Shown piece by piece: positions 6,014 through 14,077 of a stretch of 36,941 bases of DNA. The translations under genes and the position numbers were made by a program. The stretch is from Hyphomicrobiales bacterium (GTDB taxonomy: Bacteria > Pseudomonadota > Alphaproteobacteria > Rhizobiales > Xanthobacteraceae), in contig DAHUXA010000018.1 in the NCBI GenBank assembly GCA_027307405.1, positions 1 to 36,941 on the forward strand, written 5' to 3'. The notes under the pieces were generated by a model that was given only the letters and a program-made list of their open reading frames with translations, ran no database searches and had not been told where the DNA came from. Every line of letters starts with the position of its first letter. Position 1 is the first letter of the stretch.

Positions 6014-6535
6014 ATGAAATATCAGGATTGCGCGGACGCCGCGCAAGTGTCGGACGAGACGTGTGCTGATTTGGCGTCACAGCTCGCCGATGCCCACATC
6101 AACCTGGCGACTGGCCTTGCCACCGACTATCTCAACCGTTTCAGCGAAGCGGTCATGCTGCTCGACATGCTTGCGAACTTTCCGGAATTCCGTGCAGACT
6201 TTATGGCTTGGGAACCGATGAGTTACCGGGAGCATTTCCGTCTGTCACATTTCAAGACCCGCGACACCGTGGTCGCCGCCTATGACAAAGCCGATCCGGA
6301 CTTGCGCAACAGCCTCGACACGCTGGCCGTCACGATGACGATCGTGCTAGAGGCAACCCGGGCGGCGATGGACGACACCGATCGGCGGCCGGAAACGGTC
6401 GCGGCCCTCGCCGGAAACGCCATCGGTTGGCTCAAGCCACTGATTGCGCGTGCCGGTGCGATCATCAACGGTGAGGCCGATGTGAAGAATGCACCCACAC
6501 CGCAGGACGTCGTCGACAAGCTGATGAAACGATAG
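6014..6535 (+). CDS. Conserved hypothetical protein (173 aa)
   Basis: Unassigned soluble, helix-rich protein; no signal peptide, membrane segment or catalytic motif. The segments VMLLDMLANFPEFRADFMAW and YREHFRLSHFKTRD are the most distinctive and resemble hypothetical proteins I associate with Bradyrhizobium-type genomes. The C-terminus is a short DVVDKLMKR helix. The ATG is preceded by a G-rich GGGGTGGGG. Five bases separate its stop from the GTG of the NUDIX gene, so the two are probably co-transcribed. No function can be offered from the sequence. Confidence 0.78.
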   Translation: MKYQDCADAAQVSDETCADLASQLADAHINLATGLATDYLNRFSEAVMLLDMLANFPEFRADFMAWEPMSYREHFRLSHFKTRDTVVAAYDKADPDLRNSLDTLAVTMTIVLEATRAAMDDTDRRPETVAALAGNAIGWLKPLIARAGAIINGEADVKNAPTPQDVVDKLMKR

Positions 6536-6540
6536 ATCGC

Positions 6541-6975
6541 GTGGCCGACCAGCGAACCTATCCGCAGCGCCCTTATCTGGCAGTTAGCGCCGCCATCATC
6601 CGCAATGGCAAGGTCCTTATTGTCCGTCGTGCGCGGAGCCCCGCGCTTAACCTCTATACGTTGCCCGGAGGCACTGTCGAACTGGGAGAGGCGCTCACCG
6701 ATGCGGTCATCCGTGAAGTGCGCGAGGAGACCGCGCTCACAATCGAACCGGTGGCGCCCGCCGGTCATCGCGAAGTGATCGCCCGCGATTCCGAGGGACG
6801 GATCGAGCGGCACTTCGTCATTTTGTGTTTTGCCGCGCGATGGCTCGCAGGCGAACCTGTTCTCAATGACGAGCTTGATGACGCGCGTTGGATTGACCCA
6901 TCGGAGCTCGGCGCGTATCGGACCACGGATGGTCTGGCTGAAATCGTCGCCGCCGCCGCGGCGCGTCTATGCTGA
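6541..6975 (+). CDS. NUDIX hydrolase
   Basis: Nucleoside-diphosphate-linked hydrolase of 144 residues, expected to cleave compounds such as ADP-ribose or oxidised nucleotides using divalent cations. The Nudix box begins at GGTVELGEALTDAVI and ends REVREETAL, fitting G-x5-E-x7-REU-x-EE-x-G-U except that the late Gly is Ala; this is tolerated in some members. It starts with GTG just 5 bases after the preceding gene and lacks a strong Shine-Dalgarno sequence, consistent with coupled translation. The substrate cannot be deduced. The next gene encodes a TIGR02301 protein, a neighbourhood I recall as conserved in Rhizobiales. Confidence 0.9.
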   Translation: MADQRTYPQRPYLAVSAAIIRNGKVLIVRRARSPALNLYTLPGGTVELGEALTDAVIREVREETALTIEPVAPAGHREVIARDSEGRIERHFVILCFAARWLAGEPVLNDELDDARWIDPSELGAYRTTDGLAEIVAAAAARLC

Positions 6976-7042
6976 TCGGCCTGCCTTGCGATTATGCCCA
7001 AGCCGGCGCATATCATCCGCACGGACAATTTGAGCAAACCAC

Positions 7043-7417
7043 GTGAAGAAACTTCTCGCCATCGGATCGATTCTGCTGTGCCTCGTTTTGCCTGCACGCG
7101 CGCAAAATGAGGCGCCTGCTCCTTTTGATGGCGACCTGGAGAGGCTCGGCGAAATCATGGGCGCGCTTCACTACTTGCGAGCGATCTGCGGCGCCAATGA
7201 AGGACCGAGATGGCGCAATGAGATGCAGGCTCTGATCGACGCCGAAGCGCCGAGCGGCGAGCGGCGTCGCAAGATCGTGGCAAGCTTCAATCGCGGTTAC
7301 CGCGGCTTCCAGCAGACGTACCGCACCTGCACTCCCGCTGCCGACCTCGCTATTCGGAGGTATCTCGATGAAGGCGCGAAAATTGCCCGTGAAATTACAG
7401 CGCGATATGCCAACTAA
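7043..7417 (+). CDS. TIGR02301 family secreted protein
   Basis: 124-residue exported protein of the alphaproteobacterial TIGR02301 family, function unknown. Residues 1-21 form a signal peptide (MKKLLAIGSILLCLVLPARA). The mature part is helical, with two Cys (LRAICGANEG near 50 and YRTCTPA near 100) that may form a disulfide, and characteristic LGEIMGALHYLR and FNRGYRGFQQTY segments. The GTG at 7043 is the only start that places the signal peptide at the N-terminus. It follows the NUDIX gene after 67 bases. Confidence 0.85.
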   Translation: MKKLLAIGSILLCLVLPARAQNEAPAPFDGDLERLGEIMGALHYLRAICGANEGPRWRNEMQALIDAEAPSGERRRKIVASFNRGYRGFQQTYRTCTPAADLAIRRYLDEGAKIAREITARYAN

Positions 7418-7488
7418 TTCCAGCAGTTAACCTTTTCTTTATTGTAATCTAGTGACCCGCGATCCGCGTGCTAACGTCCAATTGGGAC

Positions 7489-7800
7489 ATGGAATTGGTG
7501 TTCACCTTGGACGCCGCCGGGGACGCGATAACCATGACAATCGCTCAGGATTCAATTGGCGCGCGTGAGTCAATGTCTGACCGCGAGCAGAAGTTCGTGG
7601 CGCTTGGTTATCTCCAGGAAGCCTGGGCAGAAGCGCGCCTCGAGGGCGTCGACGGTGATTGCCTTGCGCAAGCCTGCCTGTTTGCAGCCCTCACCGAATT
7701 CGTCACGACCTATGGTGAAGAGGCGACCGCAAATCTCGCCAATGGCTTGAGCGACCGGATTCGCAATGGCGAATTCTCAATCGAACGGGCGCGGCAATAG
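7489..7800 (+). CDS. Conserved small hypothetical protein (about 103 aa)
   Basis: Unassigned soluble protein. The conserved part is the C-terminal 75 residues: SDREQKFVALGYLQEAWAEA, then DGDCLAQACLFAALTEFVTTYGEEAT and a final IRNGEFSIERARQ. It is predicted to be helical and acidic. The start is uncertain: ATG at 7489 is used here, but a GTG at 7468, an ATG at 7534 with GGGGAC upstream, or an ATG at 7573 at the conserved core are all possible. It converges on the dihydroorotase-like gene with a 12-base gap. Confidence 0.7.
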   Translation: MELVFTLDAAGDAITMTIAQDSIGARESMSDREQKFVALGYLQEAWAEARLEGVDGDCLAQACLFAALTEFVTTYGEEATANLANGLSDRIRNGEFSIERARQ

Positions 7801-7812
7801 TCACCTGAGGCT

Positions 7813-9147
7813 TTAGCTCGCCAAAGTTTCCAAAAATCGTACACGTTCGCCTTGGGCCGGCGCGGCGAGACTGCCCTCCCACATCACTTTACGGCCGCGA
7901 ACCAAAGTTCCTATCGGCCACCCGGTAACGGTCACCCCATCATAGGGAGTCCAGCCCGCGCGTGAAGCGATCCATTTGTCGGTGATCGTCTCGCTACGTT
8001 TGAGATCGACCACAGTCAGGTCGGCGTCATAGCCGACCGCAATGCGGCCCTTGGCAGCAATGCCGAACAGGCGCGCCGGCCCCGCGCTGGTGAGATCGAC
8101 AAAGCGCAGCAACGACAGCCGGCCTGCGTTGACGTGGTCGAGCATGATAGGAACGAGAGTCTGCACGCCCGTCATGCCCGACGGACTCGCCGGATAGCTC
8201 TTCGCTTTTTCCTCGCGGGTGTGTGGCGCGTGATCGGAACCGAGGACATCCACAACTGCGTCTCTAATACCGTTCCAGATTCCGGCACGATGTACCGCAT
8301 CGCGTACCGGCGGATTCATCTGTGCGCGCGTACCGAGCCGCTCGTAACAGCTGGGCGCGTCCAGAGTAAGATGATGCGGGGTGGTCTCGACCGAGGCCAC
8401 ATCCTTGTGACCGGCGAGGAACTCAATCTCCTGAGCGGTTGACACGTGCAGGACATGGACGCGCGCACCGGTTTCGTGGGCAATCGTGACAAGGCGCCGG
8501 GTAGCTTTGAGCGCGGCAACATCGTCGCGCCAGATTGGGTGCGAACGCGGGTCGCCCTCCACGCGCAGGTTCTTGCGATCGTTTAGTCGCGGCTCGTCTT
8601 CGGCATGGAACGACGCGCGACGGCGGATCACTTTCAGGACAGCGCGCAAGCCGGCATCGTCGGCGACCAGCAGGGAGCCGGTCGATGAGCCCATGAACAC
8701 CTTGATGCCGGCGCAGCCAGGAAGCCGTTCCAGCTCGGCGAGCTGTCTTGTGTTATCGGCGGTCGCACCAACGAAAAACGCGAAGTCACAATGCATGCGG
8801 TGATGGCCGCGCTGGACCTTATCGGCCAAGGTGTCGGAGCTTACTGTCAGTGGATCGGTGTTGGGCATCTCGAAGACGGCAGTAACGCCACCCATCACCG
8901 CTGAAAGAGAGCCGCTTTCCAGGTCTTCCTTGTGGGTAAGGCCCGGCTCGCGAAAGTGAACCTGGGTATCGATCACGCCGGGCAACACGTGCAACCCGCG
9001 GCAATCGATCACCTCGCCGGCCGGGGCCCGCGACAAATCGCCAATGGCCGCGAAGCGGCCGGCGCGAATGCCGAGGTCACGGAGGCCTTCACCGTCATGG
9101 TTGACCACGGTGCCACCTTTGAGGATCAGATCGTAGCTGTCGGCCAT
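7813..9147 (-). CDS. Dihydroorotase-like cyclic amidohydrolase
   Basis: 444-residue metal-dependent amidohydrolase of the dihydroorotase/allantoinase type, which opens or closes cyclic amides; dihydroorotate is the assumed substrate. Visible elements are the first metal motif DTQVHFREPG (Q62, H64), EMPNTDP, the probable carboxylated lysine in AGIKVFMG, HAEDE, HVLHVST, and GSDHAPHTREEK with the catalytic Asp. The first ligand of the usual H-x-H is Gln here, as I recall for a rhizobial dihydroorotase subgroup. No pyrB is adjacent, so the pyrimidine role is inferred. It is divergent from ygfZ across 100 bases. Confidence 0.85.
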   Translation of the reverse strand: MADSYDLILKGGTVVNHDGEGLRDLGIRAGRFAAIGDLSRAPAGEVIDCRGLHVLPGVIDTQVHFREPGLTHKEDLESGSLSAVMGGVTAVFEMPNTDPLTVSSDTLADKVQRGHHRMHCDFAFFVGATADNTRQLAELERLPGCAGIKVFMGSSTGSLLVADDAGLRAVLKVIRRRASFHAEDEPRLNDRKNLRVEGDPRSHPIWRDDVAALKATRRLVTIAHETGARVHVLHVSTAQEIEFLAGHKDVASVETTPHHLTLDAPSCYERLGTRAQMNPPVRDAVHRAGIWNGIRDAVVDVLGSDHAPHTREEKAKSYPASPSGMTGVQTLVPIMLDHVNAGRLSLLRFVDLTSAGPARLFGIAAKGRIAVGYDADLTVVDLKRSETITDKWIASRAGWTPYDGVTVTGWPIGTLVRGRKVMWEGSLAAPAQGERVRFLETLAS

Positions 9148-9247
9148 GCTGGATTGCGTTTAAAGGGGCTTGAGCCTTGCCCGACAGCGCTTACGTTCCG
9201 CCGCGAGTTCTGGCAAGAGACTATCGCGAGAGACCCCAGGGTATTGC

Positions 9248-10138
9248 ATGCAAGCAGCTCTTCTCCCCGATCGCGGCGTGGTCAAGGTCGTCGGCGATGA
9301 CGCCCGACGCTTCCTTAATGGCCTGGTCACCAATGACATGGCCAACGTCACACCCGGGAAGCCACGCTTTGCGGCGTTGCTCACGCCACAGGGCAAGATC
9401 ATCGTCGATTTCATCATCGCCGAAGCGCCGGCCGAGGATGGCGGCGGTTTCTTCCTCGATTGCCCGCGGGCGCTGGCTTTGACGCTTGTAGAAAAGCTGA
9501 ATTTCTACAAGCTGCGAGCAAAGGTAATTTGCGAGGACCTGTCGGAAGTGCTGGGCGTCATGGCTATCTGGGACGGCACCGCTGACAGCGAATATGGGTT
9601 GAGCTATCCCGACCCTCGGCTACCGGTGCTGGGCTCACGCGTCATTCTGCCGCCGCACCTTGCGGCCGAAGCCGCCGCCGATCTCAGCGCCACATTGGTC
9701 AACGCGGACACTTACGAAGTTCATCGTATCGCTGTTGCCGTTCCGCGCGGCGGCCTGGATTTTGTGTACGGCGATACGTTCCCGCACGAAGCCAACATGG
9801 ACCAGCTGGGTGGCGTCGATTTCGACAAAGGCTGCTATGTTGGTCAAGAAGTCGTCTCCCGCGTCGAGCATCGTGCCCGCGCACGCAGTCGCGTCGTGCC
9901 GATAGTCTATGAAGAATTTGCGCCTAGCTCCGGACTGCCGGTTATGGCGGGTGGCAAACAGATCGGCACGCTCGGTTCGACCGCCAAGGGCCGTGGCCTC
10001 GCGCTCTTGCGCCTTGACCGCGTCGAAGACGCGCTTACTGCCGGCATGCCTCTAGAAGCGGGCGGCATCGCCATCCGCGCGGTAAAGCCGGCCTGGGCAA
10101 AGTTTGACTGGCCGGGTGAGGCGAAAGTCGCGACATGA
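9248..10138 (+). CDS. ygfZ: Folate-binding protein YgfZ (Fe-S cluster assembly/repair factor)
   Basis: GcvT-like tetrahydrofolate-binding protein that helps assemble or repair iron-sulfur clusters. Its signature KGCYVGQE is at residues 194-201, and the N-terminal FLNGLVTNDM and LTPQGKIIVDF segments are typical of the family. The ATG at 9248 follows AGGG; a longer reading from 9170 adds unrelated basic residues and is rejected. At 296 residues it is a usual length. Its stop overlaps the start of tag by ATGA, beginning a chain of three tightly coupled genes (ygfZ, tag, HD hydrolase). Confidence 0.94.
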   Translation: MQAALLPDRGVVKVVGDDARRFLNGLVTNDMANVTPGKPRFAALLTPQGKIIVDFIIAEAPAEDGGGFFLDCPRALALTLVEKLNFYKLRAKVICEDLSEVLGVMAIWDGTADSEYGLSYPDPRLPVLGSRVILPPHLAAEAAADLSATLVNADTYEVHRIAVAVPRGGLDFVYGDTFPHEANMDQLGGVDFDKGCYVGQEVVSRVEHRARARSRVVPIVYEEFAPSSGLPVMAGGKQIGTLGSTAKGRGLALLRLDRVEDALTAGMPLEAGGIAIRAVKPAWAKFDWPGEAKVAT

Positions 10139-10743
10139 GCAAGTCGGTTCTCCATCCGGACGGCTTGAACCGTTGTCCATGGCCGAAACAGGATCCTCTC
10201 TACGTCGCCTACCACGACGAAGAATGGGGCGTGCCGGAATTCGACGACCGCGCGCTTTACGAGAAGCTTGTGCTCGACGGCTTCCAGGCCGGCCTTTCGT
10301 GGATCACCATCCTGCGCAAGCGTGAGAATTTTCGCCGTGCTTTCGATAGCTTCGCCCCGGAGAAAATTGCGCGATACCCAAAGCGCAAGATCGAGTCGTT
10401 GATGAAGGACGCTGGCATCGTACGCAACCGCGCCAAGATCGAAGGTGCAGTGTCATCGGCGCGCGCCTGGCTCGAGATCATGGAGAGCGGACCGGGGTTT
10501 TCGAACCTGCTTTGGGACCACCTCGACGGCAAGCCGAAGCTCAATAACTTCCGCACCACCAAGCAGGTGCCAGCGGAGACCGCGCTGTCACAAAAAATGT
10601 CGGAAGAGCTCATCGCGCGCGGCTTCAAGTTCGTGGGGCCGACCATTGTTTATGCTTTCATGCAGGCGGTCGGTATGGTCAATGACCATCTCGTCACTTG
10701 CCATCGCCACGCTGCCTGCGCGAAGCTCGCAAAGAAACGATGA
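10135..10743 (+). CDS. tag: DNA-3-methyladenine glycosylase I
   Basis: Excises 3-methyladenine from alkylated DNA as the first step of base excision repair. At 202 residues it matches the family. The N-terminal zinc ligands Cys14 (NRCPW) and His27 (YHDEEWG) and the C-terminal NDHLVTCHRH ligands are present, and the recognition segment DGFQAGLSWITILRKRENFR is clear. It starts in an ATGA overlap with ygfZ and ends in another ATGA with the HD gene, so translational coupling across the three is likely. No LexA or Ada box was seen. Confidence 0.95.
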   Translation: MSKSVLHPDGLNRCPWPKQDPLYVAYHDEEWGVPEFDDRALYEKLVLDGFQAGLSWITILRKRENFRRAFDSFAPEKIARYPKRKIESLMKDAGIVRNRAKIEGAVSSARAWLEIMESGPGFSNLLWDHLDGKPKLNNFRTTKQVPAETALSQKMSEELIARGFKFVGPTIVYAFMQAVGMVNDHLVTCHRHAACAKLAKKR

Positions 10744-11366
10744 GCAAGTCTCTCAAAAGCGCACGAGGCGCAAAATTTGCACCGCGCGCCTGGCAGCGAA
10801 TGCTTTCCGGTCGACGGCTCGACCTGCTCGATCCCTCGCCGCTGGACGTGGAAGTCGATGACATCGCGCATGGTCTTGCGCGGGTGGCCCGCTGGAACGG
10901 GCAAACCAAGGGCGCGCATATATTCTCCGTCGCCCAGCACGCGTTGCTGGTCGAGGCTCTGGCTCGCGCCAAGGTCCCCCGGCTCGATCGGAATGGCCGC
11001 TTGGCCGTCTTGCTGCACGATGCGCCGGAATATGTCATTGGCGACATGATCTCGCCCTTCAAGGCCGTGATCGGCGACAGCTACAAAGCTGTGGAGAAGC
11101 GGTTGCTCGCCGCCATCCATTTGCGCTTCGGCCTTCCGGCCAAACTGCCCGAGAGCCTGCAAAATCTGATCAAAGTGGCCGATCGCAGCGCGGCTTATCT
11201 CGAAGCCACGCGGCTTGCTGGCTTTGCCGAAGACGAAGCGCGAAAATTTTTCGGCCCGCCGCCGAAATTCTCTGCCACGCTCGAGCGTGATTATCTTAGC
11301 CCCTGGCCGGCCGGAACCGCTCAGGCGCGCTATCGCGAGCGCTTCGAGAAACTTCTGCGCGCGTAA
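10740..11366 (+). CDS. HD-domain phosphohydrolase (YfbR/5'-nucleotidase-like)
   Basis: 208-residue HD-superfamily metal phosphohydrolase, similar to YfbR-type 5'-deoxynucleotidases. Metal ligands: His67 in FSVAQHALLVE, His93-Asp94 in LLHDAPEYVIGD, and an Asp in KVADRSAAYLE. The start at 10740 (ATGA overlap with tag) is preferred to an upstream ATG at 10698 inside tag. The conserved N-terminal FAPRAWQRMLSGRRLDLLDP is typical of this group. Nucleotide clean-up next to a DNA glycosylase is plausible but inferred from context only. Confidence 0.88.
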   Translation: MSKSLKSARGAKFAPRAWQRMLSGRRLDLLDPSPLDVEVDDIAHGLARVARWNGQTKGAHIFSVAQHALLVEALARAKVPRLDRNGRLAVLLHDAPEYVIGDMISPFKAVIGDSYKAVEKRLLAAIHLRFGLPAKLPESLQNLIKVADRSAAYLEATRLAGFAEDEARKFFGPPPKFSATLERDYLSPWPAGTAQARYRERFEKLLRA

Positions 11367-11429
11367 AGCCTTTTCATCCCGTTATCTAAGCCATACATAT
11401 GACGTGAGAATCGCTTTCCTGTTGGCCAC

Positions 11430-11936
11430 ATGATTCACGTCTGCTCACTCGCGCGCCTGCACGCTACGGTCGATGAGACCGGAGCTCGCCATATCGTCAC
11501 CTTGCTGCGGCTCATCGATCGGGTCGAGCGGCCGACGCATATTGCCCCTGAGAACCATCTGGTGCTTGCCGTGGACGATATCACCACGCCGATGGAAGGC
11601 TATACCGCGCCGGCGCATGAACATGTGCAACGGCTCATCGATTTCGTCGGCGCCTGGGATCGCGCAACGCCGATGGTCATGCACTGCTTCGCCGGTATCA
11701 GCCGGTCCACCGCTGGTGCTTACGTGGCGGCCTGCGCGCTCAATCCGAAACGCGACGAGATGCAAATTGCCTGGGACATCCGCCGCGCGTCGCGCACGGC
11801 GCAGCCGAATTCGCGGATCGTCTTGATCGCCGACCGCCTGCTCAAACGGGACGGTCGCATGATGCACGCAATCGACGCCATCGGCCCCGGTGATGTCGCG
11901 ACCGAAGGCGATCCCTTCCGGCTCGATATCGCCTGA
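11430..11936 (+). CDS. Tyrosine-phosphatase-like protein
   Basis: 168-residue protein with a cysteine phosphatase signature: HCFAGISRS gives Cys86-x5-Arg92, the P-loop of protein tyrosine or dual-specificity phosphatases. An Asp pair (VDDITTP, residues 49-50) is a candidate general acid. Rhizobiales carry close relatives often annotated as protein-tyrosine phosphatases; the physiological substrate is unknown. No signal peptide or membrane segment. It sits 63 bases after the HD hydrolase and may be the tail of that operon. Confidence 0.85.
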   Translation: MIHVCSLARLHATVDETGARHIVTLLRLIDRVERPTHIAPENHLVLAVDDITTPMEGYTAPAHEHVQRLIDFVGAWDRATPMVMHCFAGISRSTAGAYVAACALNPKRDEMQIAWDIRRASRTAQPNSRIVLIADRLLKRDGRMMHAIDAIGPGDVATEGDPFRLDIA

Positions 11937-11978
11937 CCGGATAGGCTAGACTGGCAGCAGTCAAATACGGGGGCCATT

Positions 11979-12455
11979 GTGAGCGGCAAAACCTACGGCG
12001 TCGTCGCGCCGGATGTTCTCAAATCCTATGACGGACTCGGCTTCCTGAAGGCGATCATCGACGGCAAGGTGCCAAACCCGCCGATCAGCGAACTCATGGG
12101 ATTTCATCTCGTCGAAGCCGAGCAAGGCCGCGCCGTGTTTGAGGGTGTCCCGGAATTCCACCACTACAATCCGATCGGCACCGTCCATGGCGGCTTCGCC
12201 GCAACGCTGCTCGATTCCGCACTTGGCTGCGCCATTTTTTCCACCATCGCCAAAGGCGATACGTGGACGACACTTGAGCTTAAATTCAACTTGGTGCGTC
12301 CAATCACCAAGGACACTGGGCCCGTGCGCGCCGAGGGACGCATCGTTCATCGCGGACGCACTTTGGCGACCTCAGAAGGCGACCTTAAGGATCGCGCGGG
12401 CAAGCTTTATGCGCACGCCACCACGACATGCATAATCTTCCCGGCGAAAGGGTAA
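11979..12455 (+). CDS. PaaI-family hotdog thioesterase
   Basis: 158-residue single-hotdog acyl-CoA thioesterase of the PaaI type, hydrolysing aryl- or acyl-CoA. Key features are HHYNPIGTVHGGFAATLLDS (the HGG active-site loop with the following Asp), TTLELKFNLVRPI and the last strand ATTTCIIFPAKG. The GTG start follows GGGGG at a spacing of 5. It is 42 bases downstream of the phosphatase gene and converges on the secreted protein gene with a 3-base gap. Substrate not determinable. Confidence 0.9.
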   Translation: MSGKTYGVVAPDVLKSYDGLGFLKAIIDGKVPNPPISELMGFHLVEAEQGRAVFEGVPEFHHYNPIGTVHGGFAATLLDSALGCAIFSTIAKGDTWTTLELKFNLVRPITKDTGPVRAEGRIVHRGRTLATSEGDLKDRAGKLYAHATTTCIIFPAKG

Positions 12456-12458
12456 AGG

Positions 12459-12929
12459 TCAGTTGTTATTGTCGGCGGCGAGCGATGGGCGCAGCCCGAG
12501 TGGATGTGCGCTGTTCGTGCGGTATACGCTGTGAGCCACGGTCGTGCGCCCGCCATGGCGAGTGAACTCGCAATAGGCAAAGCCCAGCCCCGAGATCGAC
12601 CCACGGAAGCTGTTGTCGCTGACGCGCTCAAGGTTGAAACATGGCTGGATGAAGAGCCCTTGCAGCGTGGCGCACACCGCCTCGCCTTTCACCTGTAGCG
12701 TATTGGCGGGAAGATGTGCGTAGCGCACAGGACCCGCGCCCTGGAATTGGATGGAGCCGGCGACCGAGCCGTCAGAATTGACGCGACCCTGTCCGCGCGT
12801 GCCTTCGAAGCAGGTGTAGTTGAACATCTTGCCGATGACGAACCGGCGAGCCTCTTCGGCGCTCATCTCACCGGCTACTGCCGGCAGGGCGGCCAGCAGG
12901 CCGACCATCAATGCGAAACCACGCAGCAT
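12459..12929 (-). CDS. Secreted conserved hypothetical protein with four cysteines
   Basis: 156-residue exported protein, function unknown. The signal peptide (MLRGFALMVGLLAALPAVAG) is followed by helix EEARRFVIGKMF and a beta-rich domain (GSVAGSIQFQGAGPVRYAHL, then FRGSISGLGFAYCEF). Four Cys (YTCFEG, EAVCATL, QPCFNL, AYCEF) could form two disulfides. I chose the ATG at 12929 because GGAG lies 8 bases upstream; a GTG at 12938 is possible. The family is recalled from Bradyrhizobium-type genomes. A perfect palindrome lies about 49 bases upstream. Confidence 0.8.
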   Translation of the reverse strand: MLRGFALMVGLLAALPAVAGEMSAEEARRFVIGKMFNYTCFEGTRGQGRVNSDGSVAGSIQFQGAGPVRYAHLPANTLQVKGEAVCATLQGLFIQPCFNLERVSDNSFRGSISGLGFAYCEFTRHGGRTTVAHSVYRTNSAHPLGLRPSLAADNNN

Positions 12930-12977
12930 TCCCCTCACTCCAACTGACGCAACAGAGACTACAGCACATTTGGCCGA

Positions 12978-12993
12978 TTGTTAGGCCTAACAA
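12978..12993. promoter_or_regulatory. Perfect 16-bp palindrome TTGTTAGGCCTAACAA
   Basis: The sequence is self-complementary over 16 bases with no spacer, so it cannot fold into a good hairpin. It is 49 bases upstream of the secreted four-cysteine protein and just beyond the stop of the acrylyl-CoA reductase gene. It looks like an operator for a dimeric repressor, GntR/MarR-type in size. The regulator is not apparent. Confidence 0.5.
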
Positions 12994-13027
12994 ATTATGC
13001 ACATCTTTCGTCGACAAATCCTGAACG

Positions 13028-14014
13028 TTATCCGACCTTGACCACCACCCGGCCGCGGACCTGGCCCGACAAGATCTCCGGCGCCACCCCAAATACGTCC
13101 GAAAGTCCAATTTCCCGCGTCATCATGGCCAGTTTTTGGCGGTCCAGATCGGTTTCCAAGCGTTTCCAGGCTTCCCGCCGTCTCTCAATGGGACACATCA
13201 CGGAGTCGATGCCGTAAAGACACAGACCCCGCAGAATGAAGGGGGCAACCGAAGTCGGCAGGTCCATACCACCGGCAAGGCCGCACGCGGCTACCGCTCC
13301 GCCATAGCGAGTCATCGACAACAGGTTGGCAAGCGTGTTGGAACCCACGGCATCGATCGCGCCAGCCCAGCGCTCCTTCGCAAGCGGCTTGGCCGATCCT
13401 GCAAGCTCCTTGCGGTCCACGATTTCGGCCGCACCCAGCCTTTTCAGATAATCGCCCTCCTGCGTTCGGCCCGTGACCGCATGAACCACAAAGCCGCGCT
13501 TGGCGAGAATCGCGATCGCAACCGAGCCGACGCCGCCAGCCGCGCCTGTCACCGCAATCGGCCCCTTATCGGTTGTGAGGCCGTGCCGCTCCAGCGCCAT
13601 GACCGCCAGCATGGCCGTATAGCCCGCAGTGCCGATTGCCATGGCCTCGCGCGCACTCATCGTCTTGGGCAGCGGCACCAGCCAGTCGCCTTTCACCCGG
13701 GCCTTTTCGGCGTAAGCCCCAAGATGGGTCTCACCGCAACCCCAACCGTTGAGAATGACCTTGTCGCCACGCTTCCAGCCGGCGTGGCTCGATGATTCAA
13801 CCGTACCTGCGAAGTCGATGCCGGCGATCATCGGGAACCGGCGCACCACTGGCCCCTTTCCGGTGATCGCAAGTCCATCCTTGTAATTGAGCGTGGAATA
13901 TTCGACGCGGACGGTCACATCGCCGTCCATCAAATTCGCTTCGTCGAAATCAGCGAGCGCTGCCTTGGTGCCACCGTCCGCTTTCTCGATGACGATCGCC
14001 TTGAATACCGCCAC
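13028..14014 (-). CDS. acuI: MDR-family oxidoreductase, acrylyl-CoA reductase (AcuI/YhdH) type
   Basis: 328-residue NADPH-dependent zinc-independent dehydrogenase of the YhdH/AcuI group, which reduces acrylyl-CoA to propionyl-CoA. The Rossmann motif GAAGGVGS, the N-terminal [18 protein letters not shown], and [12 protein letters not shown] match the family. The GTG start has GAGGG 5 bases upstream. Gene order with an MFS transporter 63 bases upstream suggests co-transcription; a detoxification or organic-acid role is possible but not shown. The AcuI name rests on overall similarity, so the precise substrate is moderately certain. Confidence 0.88.
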   Translation of the reverse strand: MAVFKAIVIEKADGGTKAALADFDEANLMDGDVTVRVEYSTLNYKDGLAITGKGPVVRRFPMIAGIDFAGTVESSSHAGWKRGDKVILNGWGCGETHLGAYAEKARVKGDWLVPLPKTMSAREAMAIGTAGYTAMLAVMALERHGLTTDKGPIAVTGAAGGVGSVAIAILAKRGFVVHAVTGRTQEGDYLKRLGAAEIVDRKELAGSAKPLAKERWAGAIDAVGSNTLANLLSMTRYGGAVAACGLAGGMDLPTSVAPFILRGLCLYGIDSVMCPIERRREAWKRLETDLDRQKLAMMTREIGLSDVFGVAPEILSGQVRGRVVVKVG

Positions 14015-14077
14015 GCCTGCCCTCGCCGGTTAAATCCCCGGCATTCATGGCGCGAGCCGCGCCGCTGCGCAAGCGTC

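Noticed and set aside
13136-13795. 219-codon open frame opposite the AcuI-like gene
   Set aside because: Antisense to a clear enzyme gene; the translation has no domain features.
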